The notes beneath the pieces were generated by a model, which did not search any database, was not told the DNA's origin, and worked only from the letters and a program-made list of their open reading frames with translations. The position numbers were made by a program, and so were the translations under genes. Of a DNA stretch of 64,000 nt, positions 8,236-17,427 are shown in pieces. The stretch's first letter is position 1; each line of letters begins with the position of its first letter. The DNA is from Xylophilus ampelinus (GTDB taxonomy: Bacteria > Pseudomonadota > Gammaproteobacteria > Burkholderiales > Burkholderiaceae_C): positions 1 to 64,000 of the forward strand of contig NZ_CABFMN010000076.1 in assembly GCF_901875635.1 (NCBI RefSeq). The letters run 5' to 3'.

Positions 8236-9597
8236 ATGGACGACAGCGCCCGTCCCAAACACAAGCGATCCACCAAGCCGAGCGAAGAGCAGACGGTGGC
8301 CAAGGCCAACGAAGCGATCGCAATCCGTCCAAAGCGCGGCCGGCTGACACTCTTGTCTCGCCGGATCTACAACGCGCTGCTGTACCACTCACAGCGCCAG
8401 GGCGTCGATGAACCGGTCTACCGACTCGCACTCAGCGAGCTCATTGGGGACGCACGCTTCAACTCGAACAACACCGAGCTCCTGAAATCCCATCTGCGGG
8501 ACATGCAGGCGACTACGATCGAATGGTCCACAAGTGCCGCAGGCCAGCGCCGGTGGATCTCTTCCCAACTGCTCGGAACCGTGACGATCGAAGAACAGGG
8601 CCGGGGGCGTCCCACCATCGTGAGTTGGCGATACCCTGAAGAAATCAAGGAACGGCTGGTCAAGCCTCATCAGTACACACGGGTGCTGCTGGAGATCAGC
8701 GGGCAGATGCGTAGCTACTCAGCGGCCGTCCTCTACGAAATCGGCGCTCGCTACCTCACCTCCCCAGGGCGACTCACCATGCGCGAGGATGTCCTGTGGT
8801 GGGCGGCAGTGCTCACCGGGCGCAGTGACATCACCGAGGTCGACTACCGCTTCCTCAAGCGCGACGTGATCAGCAAGGCGCTTGCCGAAGTGGAGGCGTT
8901 GTGTGAAGACTTCAGCCTCGAGCTCATTGAGCACAAGCAGGGCCGAAAGATCGAAGAAATCCAGTTCCGTGTCATCCCACGCGTGCAGCAACGCATTGGC
9001 GAAGTCGACAACACCCAGCGCAATGTGTTCGACCTCGAACTGGTCGGCAAGCTGATCGAGCTGGGCATCAAGCAGGACGAAGCGCAGGACCTGTACGCCA
9101 CCACGGATGAAGGACAGCTGCGCGCCACGATCGACCACGTGCACCAGCGACTGCGCAACGCCACGCTCGCGCCGTTGAAGTCCTCCGCCGCATACTTCAA
9201 GGATGCGCTGCGAAAAGGATATTCAGGCGTCAAGTCCAACAGCCCGACCGAACTCCCGGCGCCCGCGTCGACCGCACGGCCGAGCGCGACCCTCACGGAC
9301 GCCGAGCGCATGCGGCGACTGCGAGAGCTGTGGGAGAACGACCGAATGAAGCGCGCCCGCGAGATGTTTCGGGAGATGCCGCAAGGCCAGCAGGATCAGT
9401 GGCGCGCGAAATTCGAGACTTCCGCACTCGACACATTGGCGCCGCCGATCGCGCGTGCATGGCGGCGCGATGGTCCGGCCAGTCGCATCGCGGGCACGAG
9501 CTTCTTTCGTTGGCTGGCGATCGAAACTTGGCCTGAGCAACCGACGGATAAGGTGTTGCTTGACTTTGCCCTCAACCAAGGCGTCACTGGCCTGTAA
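8236..9597 (+). CDS. repA: Rep_3-family replication initiator
   Basis: A 453-aa initiator with two winged-helix repeats typical of Rep_3/RepB proteins. Conserved stretches include RLTLLSRRIYNALLYHSQ near the N-terminus, SAAVLYEIGARYL with WWAAVLTGRSD mid-protein, and FLKRDVISKALAEVEALC leading the second domain. A C-terminal helical tail of ~130 residues (from ~320) extends beyond the core. It should bind the adjacent iterons and start replication; Rep dimers often repress their own promoter. There is no strong Shine-Dalgarno. A diverged fragment of a second gene of this kind is at 36.14-36.38 kb. Confidence 0.9.
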   Translation: MDDSARPKHKRSTKPSEEQTVAKANEAIAIRPKRGRLTLLSRRIYNALLYHSQRQGVDEPVYRLALSELIGDARFNSNNTELLKSHLRDMQATTIEWSTSAAGQRRWISSQLLGTVTIEEQGRGRPTIVSWRYPEEIKERLVKPHQYTRVLLEISGQMRSYSAAVLYEIGARYLTSPGRLTMREDVLWWAAVLTGRSDITEVDYRFLKRDVISKALAEVEALCEDFSLELIEHKQGRKIEEIQFRVIPRVQQRIGEVDNTQRNVFDLELVGKLIELGIKQDEAQDLYATTDEGQLRATIDHVHQRLRNATLAPLKSSAAYFKDALRKGYSGVKSNSPTELPAPASTARPSATLTDAERMRRLRELWENDRMKRAREMFREMPQGQQDQWRAKFETSALDTLAPPIARAWRRDGPASRIAGTSFFRWLAIETWPEQPTDKVLLDFALNQGVTGL

Positions 9598-9716
9598 CTG
9601 CATCGCCGCCCATGGGGATGCCGGGCGGCCCGCACAACTGGCGTTTCGACGGGGGCACCGGAGCACGCGACGAAGGCGTGCTCCGTTCCGTCAATCACTT
9701 CAGGAAACACTGCTTG

Positions 9717-10260
9717 ATACGCGAGCCTATATTGAAGAGTCCTGTGGCTACTGCCTCCTTGACCATCGCCAGAGAGTTCGCCTCCATCTCGACGCGGAGA
9801 GAGATTCGCTTGCGTTTCGCGAGGTAGTCCAGCGAGAGCAGAAGCCCAATGAGCGACTAAGAAGTGCAAGCGGCAGTTGGTCAAGCGAGGCAAAGGCGAC
9901 CGCCTCAGGCCCCGTGCTACGACCTCCTTCTCTGCTCACCGCCAGAGAAGAGCTTCTCCTCCGATGGCCCGGCGCGTCGCACTCATTGACGGGCAAGGCC
10001 GATCTCGATCGTGCCGCTGTTCAACCACTCGTTAATGTTGTCACTGAGCCGCCGAAGATCTGGAGCCCATGCAGAGGCCGCATAGAGCGCCATGGTGCCG
10101 GCACCTACGAAAACGGCCGGCGAAGTGAGAGCATCTCGGATTGACCTATGTTGAGCACGCGGCGAGCGAAGGGCAGGGAAGTGCCCGATGTGGAGCGCAC
10201 GGAATATGAGGAACGCAACATTGCCAGGCCGAAAGTCTCATCGACGCCGCAGCGCCGGAC
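9717..10260 (-). pseudogene. LysR-type regulator, decayed
   Basis: No intact frame exists, but minus-strand pieces line up in LysR order. A helix-turn-helix remnant (RRVLNIGQSEMLSLRR, at about 10125-10175) follows FLIFRALHIGHF. Then comes NEWLNSGTIEIGLA (to about 10000), a typical edge of the effector domain. After that DQLPLALLSRSLGF and, after a frame change, RISLRVEMEANSLAMVKEAV reach a stop at 9717. This is a regulator with several indels. The other bases between 9598 and 10522 show nothing else I can support. Confidence 0.5.
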
Positions 10261-10522
10261 CATGCGATGGATGAAAGGCATCGACGACCGAGAGAGTTAT
10301 CGCTGCGGCGCATGCAACTCGCAGTTAATCACAAGGCACCTGAGTGACGCCAGAGCAGGGCCGGGCTGTTCCCGTGCCGGCACACGGCCGGCTCGGTCCC
10401 TTCAATTTCCACGGCGTCTGCCGTGTGTGGCGGGGATGATGTCGGGGAACTGCTGGAGTTGCCGTCCTCCCATCGCTCGAACATGTTGTTGGGATCTCCA
10501 ACCTGGCGCCGCCGCCGCTCAC

Positions 10523-12130
10523 TCAGTCGCCAAGCGCTTCCTCGAGTTGGCGCAGCGTCACCGGTTTCACCAGGTGAGCGTCGAAGCCGGCACCACGCGT
10601 TCTGTCGAGGTCACTCTTTTGGCCGTGTCCTGTCACCGCCACGATTCGCACGGAAGATCCGTCGAGATCGAGTCTTGCGAGGCGAGCGACCTCGAAGCCG
10701 TCCACCCCCGGCATGCTGAGGTCCAGCAGCAGCACATGTGGTCGAAACGACCCCATCAGACGCAGCGCCTCGCTGCCGCCAGCAGCCACAACAGCAATGT
10801 GCCCAAGTGCCTCGAGCAGGCGTGCCATCGCGTCCCGATTCGCGGAGTCATCGTCGACCACCAGGACGCGTTTGCTCTCAGACGATCTGAGCACCTGCGG
10901 AATCTGGGTGGGCTGGGACGGCGCCGCTGAGGCGACAGGGAGGCACACGACAAAGTCACTGCCTAGTCCGTGTCCGTCGCTCCTTGCCGACACGCTTCCG
11001 CCATGCAGGCTGACCACCTGCCTCACCAAGCTCAATCCGATGCCAAGGCCGTGTGTTGCACGGTCGCGCTCCAACCGACCGAACAACTCGAAGATTCGCT
11101 CCAACTGCTCCTTTGGAATTCCCAGTCCAGTGTCCCTGACGTGCACCGTCACGTTCGGCAAGTCAAGCGCGGCCGCTATCGTGATTTGTCCTCCTGCTTC
11201 GGTGAACTTGGCTGCGTTGTTGAGGAGGTTGATGAAAGCTTGGCTCAGCCGAAGTCGATCGCCCTCCAACCAAAGGGGTTCGCTCGGCAGCTCAACAGTG
11301 ATCGAGTGGCTCTTCTCGCGCATCAGTGGCTGGCTGCCATCCAGTGCGATCGCTATCACTTCATCCAGTCGGAACTTCTCACGACGCATGACCATCGCGC
11401 CGATGGCGACCCGTGACACGTCAAGCAGATCATCGACGAGATGCGCCATGGCCTGACTTTGATGATCGATGGTGTCGAGGGCGCGCCGGTTAGCTTCGTA
11501 CCCTTTTGCCCGCTTCATCAACTCGAGGCTGAGGCGAATAGGTGCAAGCTGGTTTCTGAGTTCGTGTGCCAAGACAGCGAGAAACTCGCTTTTTCGCCGG
11601 TCAGATTGGTGCTGGGCGTCGCGTAGCAGGCTGGCGTCATGGCGATCCAGGAGGTAGCAAGCCACGCCGAACTCGACCGGACTGAGCGCAATCCGTCGGA
11701 AGTGCCAGTCGCAGCGCGCGCCTGCAGCGTTGTCGTTGCGCCCGAGCATTGCGGGAGGTGTCCACATCGAACTGCCCTCGGCGAAGGCCCGATGGACATG
11801 TTGCAGCACGTCTCCCACGAGCGAGTCACCCCAGCTCGCGGTGATCAGGCTTGCCAGTGATTGCCCAGTGTCAATAGCTGTGACATGAAATGCATTACGC
11901 GCGCGGTCATTGGCGATGCACAACCGTAGATGGGAATTCACCACGCAGATGCCAATCGGCACATTCTCGACAATCTGTGCGACAGAGGTCGCGTCAAGCA
12001 TTGGTGGCGCCGCGCTATCGGGTTGCGCGTGTGAGGCCTTCATGTCCCCGTGCATCGGATCCTTCCGCATGTCATCATGCAATTCGCCACGCACGCCTAC
12101 GCCGGAACGGAAGATGGCAACCGCAGGCAC
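10523..12130 (-). CDS. PAS hybrid sensor histidine kinase with C-terminal receiver
   Basis: A 535-aa soluble hybrid kinase. A PAS-like domain is at about 45-165 (VAQIVENVPIGICVV). The HisKA dimerisation helix has His189 in LAVLAHELRNQL. The HATPase domain has NLLNNAAKFTEAG (N box), DTGLGIPKE (G1) and HGLGIGLSLV (G2). The receiver starts near 420, with phosphoacceptor Asp470 in LLLDLSMPG and Lys522 in LVKPV. There are no transmembrane segments, so it senses a cytosolic cue or another protein. Start is uncertain: ATGs at 12130, 12070 and 12043 all precede the PAS domain. An ATTACA-type palindrome sits 108 bp upstream of 12130. No cognate DNA-binding regulator is adjacent. Confidence 0.88.
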   Translation of the reverse strand: MPAVAIFRSGVGVRGELHDDMRKDPMHGDMKASHAQPDSAAPPMLDATSVAQIVENVPIGICVVNSHLRLCIANDRARNAFHVTAIDTGQSLASLITASWGDSLVGDVLQHVHRAFAEGSSMWTPPAMLGRNDNAAGARCDWHFRRIALSPVEFGVACYLLDRHDASLLRDAQHQSDRRKSEFLAVLAHELRNQLAPIRLSLELMKRAKGYEANRRALDTIDHQSQAMAHLVDDLLDVSRVAIGAMVMRREKFRLDEVIAIALDGSQPLMREKSHSITVELPSEPLWLEGDRLRLSQAFINLLNNAAKFTEAGGQITIAAALDLPNVTVHVRDTGLGIPKEQLERIFELFGRLERDRATHGLGIGLSLVRQVVSLHGGSVSARSDGHGLGSDFVVCLPVASAAPSQPTQIPQVLRSSESKRVLVVDDDSANRDAMARLLEALGHIAVVAAGGSEALRLMGSFRPHVLLLDLSMPGVDGFEVARLARLDLDGSSVRIVAVTGHGQKSDLDRTRGAGFDAHLVKPVTLRQLEEALGD

Positions 12131-12237
12131 TGAGTCGATGCTCCCGCGACAGGGTGCCGACCAGGCGGCTTAGGCGACAAGAAGTCTAGATGCTGGGGCG
12201 CCAATCGCAATCGCGTCCGAGTCGCATGCCATCGAAG

Positions 12238-12253
12238 ATTGCAAACTTGTAAT
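12238..12253. promoter_or_regulatory. ATTACA-N4-TGTAAT box a
   Basis: ATTGCA-AACT-TGTAAT differs by one base from the perfect palindrome. It lies between the divergent hybrid kinase (108 bp from its longest start) and the small ORF at 12382 (129 bp). Confidence 0.6.
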
Positions 12254-12381
12254 GTTCGCGTTCGTCTAAGGACGGAGAATGAGTTAAAGACGCCGAAGGC
12301 AGCCCAAGCCGCGCGTCATCGATCCAGCCCGGTTTCAGCCACTGCGTGGCCCACGCCGATCAGCCAACGGAAGGTACAAGC

Positions 12382-12702
12382 ATGGATGAGCGATCCACTC
12401 CGGCAGTGCCGGGGCGTCCACCGCTGGAGCCAGGGGAACGGACCTTTCCGGTCACTGTCAGATTGAACGCGCGGCAACGTGACAAGCTGCGAATGCTGGG
12501 AGGCGCGCGTTGGCTTCGCGCGCGCCTCGACGAGGCCGCATGGCCGACGAGGACGATCTCGTCGCTGATGGATCGAGAATCGGAAGGGCTTCCCATGACC
12601 GCTCGCGATCACAACTGTCGAGCAGCAACGGTCGACGTTGGGCGCCGTCGGGGCCCAGTTGTTGACGAACCCGTGACTGCTGCATCGAATGGCCTAGACT
12701 GA
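12382..12702 (+). CDS. Small conserved plasmid-type protein, possible DNA binder
   Basis: A 106-aa basic protein. Residues about 10-50 contain RPPLEPGERTFPVTVRL then RQRDKLRMLGGARWLRARL. This block is familiar from short hypothetical proteins on proteobacterial plasmids and islands and resembles a ribbon-helix-helix strand-helix pattern. The rest of the C-terminus is not conserved in my memory and may be extension. GGAAGG lies about 9 nt before the ATG. It diverges from the hybrid kinase and shares the box at 12238. Function unknown; DNA binding is inference. Confidence 0.6.
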   Translation: MDERSTPAVPGRPPLEPGERTFPVTVRLNARQRDKLRMLGGARWLRARLDEAAWPTRTISSLMDRESEGLPMTARDHNCRAATVDVGRRRGPVVDEPVTAASNGLD

Positions 12703-12762
12703 TCCCCTCCTCGCAGCGTCAGAACAGCGCCGTGTACCTCCCTGTACGGCGCGCTGCGATTT

Positions 12763-12791
12763 GACCCACCAGCCATGGTGGGTCTTTTTTT
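12763..12791 (+). terminator. Intrinsic terminator
   Basis: GACCCACCA-GCCA-TGGTGGGTC, a perfect 9-bp stem, is followed by seven T. It lies 60 bp after the small ORF that ends at 12702. The rest of 12703-13068 contains only the box at 12945. Confidence 0.85.
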
Positions 12792-12944
12792 GTGCAGCCA
12801 AATGAACAGCCTCAAGGGTTGAACCGACTCTACGGCGTTGCGCCTCATGGCGAGGGTCGGGTCAAAAAGGCACCGCTTGCTCCCGACATCGAGCAGCTTT
12901 GTTCTGTTGCCGCGGCTGTAGGCGTGACCAGGCCACACGGCGAC

Positions 12945-12960
12945 ATTACAGAAATGTAAT
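12945..12960. promoter_or_regulatory. ATTACA-N4-TGTAAT box b
   Basis: ATTACA-GAAA-TGTAAT has perfect arms (extended CATTACA/TGTAATG) and lies 109 bp upstream of the DUF6328 gene at 13069. Confidence 0.7.
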
Positions 12961-13068
12961 GCGCGGGACCTGTGTGCAACCTGCGACGGCGTATCAGAAT
13001 GAGACTCCACGTTGAACTATGTAGAGCTTGGTTGCAGCGCGACCGGCCAGAAAAAGGATTGATCGCCG

Positions 13069-13539
13069 ATGTCTGGACCTGACTTCCAATCGAGTGAAGG
13101 GGACGTGGATGACGGTGATCTGACGGATCTTCTGAGTGAGTTGCGGGTGTTGCTGCCGAGTGCGCAGTTGCTGTCAGCCTTTTTGATCTCGGTGCCTTTC
13201 ATGCCGGGCTTCGATGCCATCGCATACACGGAGAAATGGGTCTTCCTCACGACGTTTGTGTTGGCCATCACCAGCTTGGTGGTTCTCACAGCGCCCGCGG
13301 TGCAGCATCGCCTGATACGTCCGCTGTCTGACCGGCCGCGTTTCAAAGCGTTGGCGACGCGTCAGATTCTCTTCGGCTCGATCGCCCTGGGCTCGGCACT
13401 TGTTTTCGGCACGCAACTTGTCTTGTCGAAGGTTTTCGGTCACCCCACAGGAACGATCACCGCGATCTTGATCGCGGCTCTCATTCTGACTTTGTGGTGT
13501 CTGCTGCCTCAGCGCTGGAAGCGAGCGGGCGAGGTCTGA
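13069..13539 (+). CDS. DUF6328-type four-helix membrane protein
   Basis: A 156-aa protein with an acidic N-terminus and four predicted membrane spans (about residues 35-55, 60-85, 105-125 and 130-148). The pattern LTDLLSELRVLLPSAQLLSAFLISVPF, with AVQHRLI after span 2, matches the DUF6328 family, known mainly from actinobacteria and proteobacteria and without assigned function. A perfect ATTACA-type palindrome is 109 bp upstream, and the lipid-modification genes follow 160 bp downstream. The context suggests an envelope-stress role, but nothing in the protein states a function. Confidence 0.8.
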   Translation: MSGPDFQSSEGDVDDGDLTDLLSELRVLLPSAQLLSAFLISVPFMPGFDAIAYTEKWVFLTTFVLAITSLVVLTAPAVQHRLIRPLSDRPRFKALATRQILFGSIALGSALVFGTQLVLSKVFGHPTGTITAILIAALILTLWCLLPQRWKRAGEV

Positions 13540-13702
13540 GGCTTGCGATTGCTCCTATTTCGCGCTGAGGAAAATGTAATCCGTTCGTTAGCCGAGAGTT
13601 ATCTTGGGTGCCTACGCTAGGCGTTGCCCGCTGCCGTTTGGCGCACCAGCATCGATAGGCTCCAAGTAGCTTGTGAGCGTGCGCCCCGGAGCCAAGCGCA
13701 CC

Positions 13703-14755
13703 ATGCCAAATTCACAACTACTGCATCGTCGGCCTCGGACCAGGCCGGTTCGCTTCCCGGCGTCGGCAACCTGCGCCGCGGTCAGCGCGTCGCGCGCTGC
13801 CGCATCACCCGCGCCGATGATCTCGGTGGTTGTGCCGGTCTTCAACGAAGGGCCAGGCCTGCAGGACTTTCATCTTCGACTGGGCGAGGTGCTACGCGCG
13901 ATGGACCGAACCTTCGAGGTGGTCTACGTGAACGACGGCAGCAGCGACTCGACGGCCTCGGTCCTGCGTTCCATCAGCACCATCGACGAGCACGTCGCCA
14001 TCGCCACTTTCAGCAGGAACTTCGGCAAGGAAGCGGCAATGACGGCCGGCCTGCATCTTGCGCGCGGCGACGCCGTGGTGCTGATCGATGCCGACATGCA
14101 AGATCCGCCGACATTGATACCCACGATGGTGCAGGCCTGGGAGAGCGGGGCCGATGTGGTCGTCATGCGCCGGCGATCGCGCGCCGGCGAGACGTGGTTC
14201 AAGACAGTGACCGCCTACGCGTTCTATCGGGTCTTCAACTGGGTCTCGGACACCCCGATGCCTGCAGATGTTGGGGACTTCCGCTTGCTCGGCAGGCGCG
14301 TGGTCGACGCCATCAATCGGCTGCCTGAGCGCAACCGCTTCATGAAAGGCATTTTCGCCTGGGTCGGATTCGACACGGTGATCTTGGATTACGACCGCGA
14401 TGCACGTCAACTGGGGTCGACTAAATGGGGCTTTCGCAAGCTGTGGCGCTTCGCAGTGGAAGGCATCGTCGGGTTTTCGGCAGTTCCGTTGAAATTGGCG
14501 ACCTACGTCGGTCTCGCATGCGCGCTCGCTTCGTTTTTCTACGCTATCTACTTTTTGATCAAAACCGTCTTGTACGGTGACCCCATTCACGGCTTTCCCA
14601 CGCTCATCGTGAGCGTCCTGATCTTGGGCGGGCTGCAACTGACCGCCATTGGCATCTTGGGTGAATACGTTAGCCGGCTGTTCGTCGAGTCCAAGGCGCG
14701 CCCGCTGTATCTGCTCAAGGAATTTCATCCTGCAGCAAAAAACCGCGCGACATGA
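13703..14755 (+). CDS. Polyprenyl-phosphate glycosyltransferase (GT2, ArnC/GtrB type)
   Basis: The GT2 domain begins at MISVVVPVFNEG (base 13817) and carries VYVNDGSSDST and the metal-binding DADMQDPP. A C-terminal pair of membrane spans (VGLACALASFFYAIYFLI and LIVSVLILGGLQLTAIGIL) anchors it at the inner membrane, as in DPM1/GtrB/ArnC enzymes that load a sugar onto undecaprenyl phosphate. The start is uncertain: 13703 adds ~38 poorly conserved residues, and 13817 is the better match in length. Its stop overlaps the next ATG by 4 nt, so it is translationally coupled to the ArnT-like enzyme that would use its product. A half-site TGTAAT lies at 13575-13580. The donor sugar is not readable from sequence. 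Confidence 0.9.
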   Translation: MPNSQLLHRRPRTRPVRFPASATCAAVSASRAAASPAPMISVVVPVFNEGPGLQDFHLRLGEVLRAMDRTFEVVYVNDGSSDSTASVLRSISTIDEHVAIATFSRNFGKEAAMTAGLHLARGDAVVLIDADMQDPPTLIPTMVQAWESGADVVVMRRRSRAGETWFKTVTAYAFYRVFNWVSDTPMPADVGDFRLLGRRVVDAINRLPERNRFMKGIFAWVGFDTVILDYDRDARQLGSTKWGFRKLWRFAVEGIVGFSAVPLKLATYVGLACALASFFYAIYFLIKTVLYGDPIHGFPTLIVSVLILGGLQLTAIGILGEYVSRLFVESKARPLYLLKEFHPAAKNRAT

Positions 14756-16422
14756 TGGATGCGAGTCGAGGTCCATCGTTGTTCGGCTCAAGGCCGTCTG
14801 TGACGCTGCCGTATGCCCTGCGCTGCCTAAGGATCGTCGCGCCGAAGCTTGTCTTGCTCACGGCCGCGATCGTGGCACTTCGATTCGCGATGCTTGGCAG
14901 CTATCCACTGTCCGACAACACCGAGTCGCGCTACGCTGAAATCGCCAGGCACATGGTTGCATCCGCCAACTGGGTGACGCTCATGTTGCCTGGTGACGTG
15001 GTCTTCTGGGGCAAGCCGCCACTGTCGTCATGGGCGTCGGCTGCTGGCTTGCAGATCCTTGGCATCAATGAATGGGGCGCTCGATTGCCCGTTGCGATGA
15101 TGGGTTTGGGCGTAACGGCATTGACGTGGGGGTGGGCGAAAGCCCACGGCTTGCGCGTCGGATTGCTCGCCCTCAGCCTTCTTTGGGGAAGTGTCGTTTT
15201 CTTTGCAAGTGCCGGCGCCGTGATGACTGACATGGCCCTGATGTTGTCGGTCACCTTGGGCTTGAGCGGGTTCAGGTCGGCATTGGCGGGTGCGGACGCG
15301 CGCTCGCGACGGCTTGGTGCGATCTGCCTGGCGGCGGGCCTGGCGGCCGGGCTGTTGGCCAAAGGTCCGGTGGCGATCATATTGATCCTTGGCCCGATCG
15401 TCATCTATGCCGCAACCGGCCGCCAGGCGCTTCGCTACACGTGGGCGGTGCCGTGGTTCAAGGTGCTCCTGGCAACCATGGTCATCGCGCTTCCATGGTA
15501 TGCGCTCGCGGAGATGCGAACCCCCGGCTTTCTGGAGTACTTCTTCGTCGGGGAACACTGGAAGCGGTTCACTCAGCCTGGCTGGACGGGAGATCTTTAT
15601 GGCACGGCTCACGAGCAGCCGCGCGGATTGATTTGGCTTTTTCTCGCCTGCGGACTGATGCCGTGGACCTTGCTGGTGCCCTTTCTGTTGATCGGACGAA
15701 GCCAAGCGCTGCGGTCGACGAACCCGCGTCCTCCACGCTTGAGCTTGCCTATTGATGACGCTCCATTGCTCATTGCGTGGCTGTTGGTGCCAGTGTTGTT
15801 CTTCACTTTATCGAGGAACATTCTTTGGACCTACATCCTGCCGGTGGTACCTGCTGCGGCGATTCTCTGCGCGCGTTGGCTTGCCAGGGATCCTCGTCAA
15901 AGGCGAGTGCATGCCACTGTGTGCGCGGGCTTGATCGTCGTGATGGCCGTGGCGTCCTCACTGCTGCTATGGCAAGCCGACAGTGGCGGCGTGCGATCCG
16001 CTAAGGGCATCTTGGCCGCAGCGAAAACACAAGGGCATGCGATCAGAGAGGTGGTCTTCCTGGGTCCAGTCCCGTCCTCGGCGAGCTTCTATTCGCGCGG
16101 CAACCTGACGGGCGGCGTCACCATCGAACAGTTGATAGCCGGTCTTGATGTGCCCTCAGGCACGAGCGCTGAGCACGCCCATCAGTTGATCGCCGCTTCG
16201 AGCAGGGACTGGGATGCTCTGCCTGACGCCTTCCGGCGCGGCTACCCCATCTTGGCGCACGTGGGGGGATATGTGTTGCTTGAGAGCCCCCGAGGAGTGA
16301 CGCCGGCTGGGCGTCAGATAGGGGTGAGCGCTGGCACCGCTACTGGGGAAGCGCGAGTGCCGCTCGATAGCCGGGATGTCTGTGTCGACTCCTGCCGTCG
16401 CCCAAACGAGCCAGCGGTCTGA
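14752..16422 (+). CDS. ArnT-like membrane glycosyltransferase (GT39/GT83)
   Basis: A 556-aa multi-span inner-membrane protein of the ArnT/PMT superfamily. It has the first-loop signature ESRYAEIARHMVASANWVT followed by WGKPPLSSWA, in which acidic and Lys-Pro-Pro residues are typical. LAAGLLAKGPVA follows mid-protein, then many hydrophobic spans and a periplasmic C-terminal domain. Relatives move a sugar (such as L-Ara4N) from undecaprenyl phosphate to lipid A on the periplasmic side, lowering surface charge and raising polymyxin and metal tolerance. The ATGA overlap with the GT2 gene ties it to that donor enzyme. The last ~50 residues are Arg/Pro-rich and unlike the family. Lipid A as acceptor is inference. 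Confidence 0.85.
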   Translation: MMDASRGPSLFGSRPSVTLPYALRCLRIVAPKLVLLTAAIVALRFAMLGSYPLSDNTESRYAEIARHMVASANWVTLMLPGDVVFWGKPPLSSWASAAGLQILGINEWGARLPVAMMGLGVTALTWGWAKAHGLRVGLLALSLLWGSVVFFASAGAVMTDMALMLSVTLGLSGFRSALAGADARSRRLGAICLAAGLAAGLLAKGPVAIILILGPIVIYAATGRQALRYTWAVPWFKVLLATMVIALPWYALAEMRTPGFLEYFFVGEHWKRFTQPGWTGDLYGTAHEQPRGLIWLFLACGLMPWTLLVPFLLIGRSQALRSTNPRPPRLSLPIDDAPLLIAWLLVPVLFFTLSRNILWTYILPVVPAAAILCARWLARDPRQRRVHATVCAGLIVVMAVASSLLLWQADSGGVRSAKGILAAAKTQGHAIREVVFLGPVPSSASFYSRGNLTGGVTIEQLIAGLDVPSGTSAEHAHQLIAASSRDWDALPDAFRRGYPILAHVGGYVLLESPRGVTPAGRQIGVSAGTATGEARVPLDSRDVCVDSCRRPNEPAV

Positions 16423-16554
16423 TGGTCTTCATGAAATTCAGGTACGGCAATCCGTGCCATCAACACTCGCGCACCGATCGGTGCAGGTGCGCCGCGGAGG
16501 ATGCCCTTGTGCCGCCTGAGATCCAGTATCTAGCCTCAGCATGGGGGGCCTGCC

Positions 16555-17289
16555 ATGGAGCGTCCTGACAGCGCTCTGTTCCTGCTAATGACTGCGGGCG
16601 CGACTCCTAGTGCGTGGGTCGTGTTTGTCTCCGCATCGATTGCGGAATACGGCTCATGGCTCGCCGGCGCTGTCATGGCGTGGGCTGCTGTGCGCGAACC
16701 GATCGAACGGCGGTACCTGTTTGCTGTGCTTGCCATGGCTGGCATCACTTCGATGCTGGCCCATGCCTTGGCCGATGCCTTCGGACTCCAGCGACCGTTC
16801 GCGGTGGGCCTGGCGCCAGCGCACATCTCCAAAGGGGCAAGCGGAGCTCTTCCAAGCGCGCATGCAGCAGTCATGGGCTTCGTTGCGGGCGCTTTGTTCA
16901 TACGAACGCGTCTGCGTCGGTATGCCGCTGCCGCCCTGATGGTGGCATTGTTGACAGGTTGGGCAAGGGTGCATGTGGCGGTTCACTTCCCCTTGGACAT
17001 CTTGGCTGGCTTCGCCCTCTCTGCGCTGTCACTGGGGATGTTTGTCGCCGCGACGTGGCTGTTTGATCGCCTAGTTGCGCCCGCTTTCGTGCGGATCCAG
17101 CAGGCGCCACTGGTGCGGTCGACAGGTTCTTGTGGCACGGAGCCACCCGGTGTGCGGCCCCGCGTCGATCCGGACCGATCAGGTCAACGGGCGCGGAAGA
17201 CCTGCTTCAGGCCGGAGTTGTTGTCTCCTACGCCGCCGGTTCTTCCCGGCGCTTCGGATAGGCATGGCGTGATGAAGTCAGTGTCTTGA
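16555..17289 (+). CDS. PAP2-family membrane phosphatase
   Basis: A 244-aa protein with five to six membrane spans and the three PAP2 phosphatase motifs in order: LQRPFAV (motif 1, RP), GALPSAHAAV (motif 2, PSxH) and GWARVHVAVHFPLDILAG (motif 3, R-x5-H-x3-D). Family members dephosphorylate undecaprenyl pyrophosphate, phosphatidic acid or lipid A. Downstream of an ArnC/ArnT-like pair, recycling of the lipid carrier or lipid A 1-phosphate removal are the obvious options. The C-terminal ~55 residues after RLVAPAFVRIQQ are Pro/Arg-rich and unusual; this tail may reflect a lost stop codon. Confidence 0.85.
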   Translation: MERPDSALFLLMTAGATPSAWVVFVSASIAEYGSWLAGAVMAWAAVREPIERRYLFAVLAMAGITSMLAHALADAFGLQRPFAVGLAPAHISKGASGALPSAHAAVMGFVAGALFIRTRLRRYAAAALMVALLTGWARVHVAVHFPLDILAGFALSALSLGMFVAATWLFDRLVAPAFVRIQQAPLVRSTGSCGTEPPGVRPRVDPDRSGQRARKTCFRPELLSPTPPVLPGASDRHGVMKSVS

Positions 17290-17427
17290 TGTGCCCGCCA
17301 AGCTGTTGATGGTGAGCGACAAAAATGAAGTTCGGTGCAAGACGCCAGATCCGGTGCGGTCTTGACTGCCTGTCGGGGTGTGCCTTGAAGCTTTGAATTC
17401 AGCTACCGGTTTGTATCAGGAGGATCC

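Noticed and set aside
13570..13580. Extra TGTAAT near the glycosyltransferase start
   Set aside because: The left arm (CTGAGG) does not match ATTACA. Only a half-site, so not listed as an operator.
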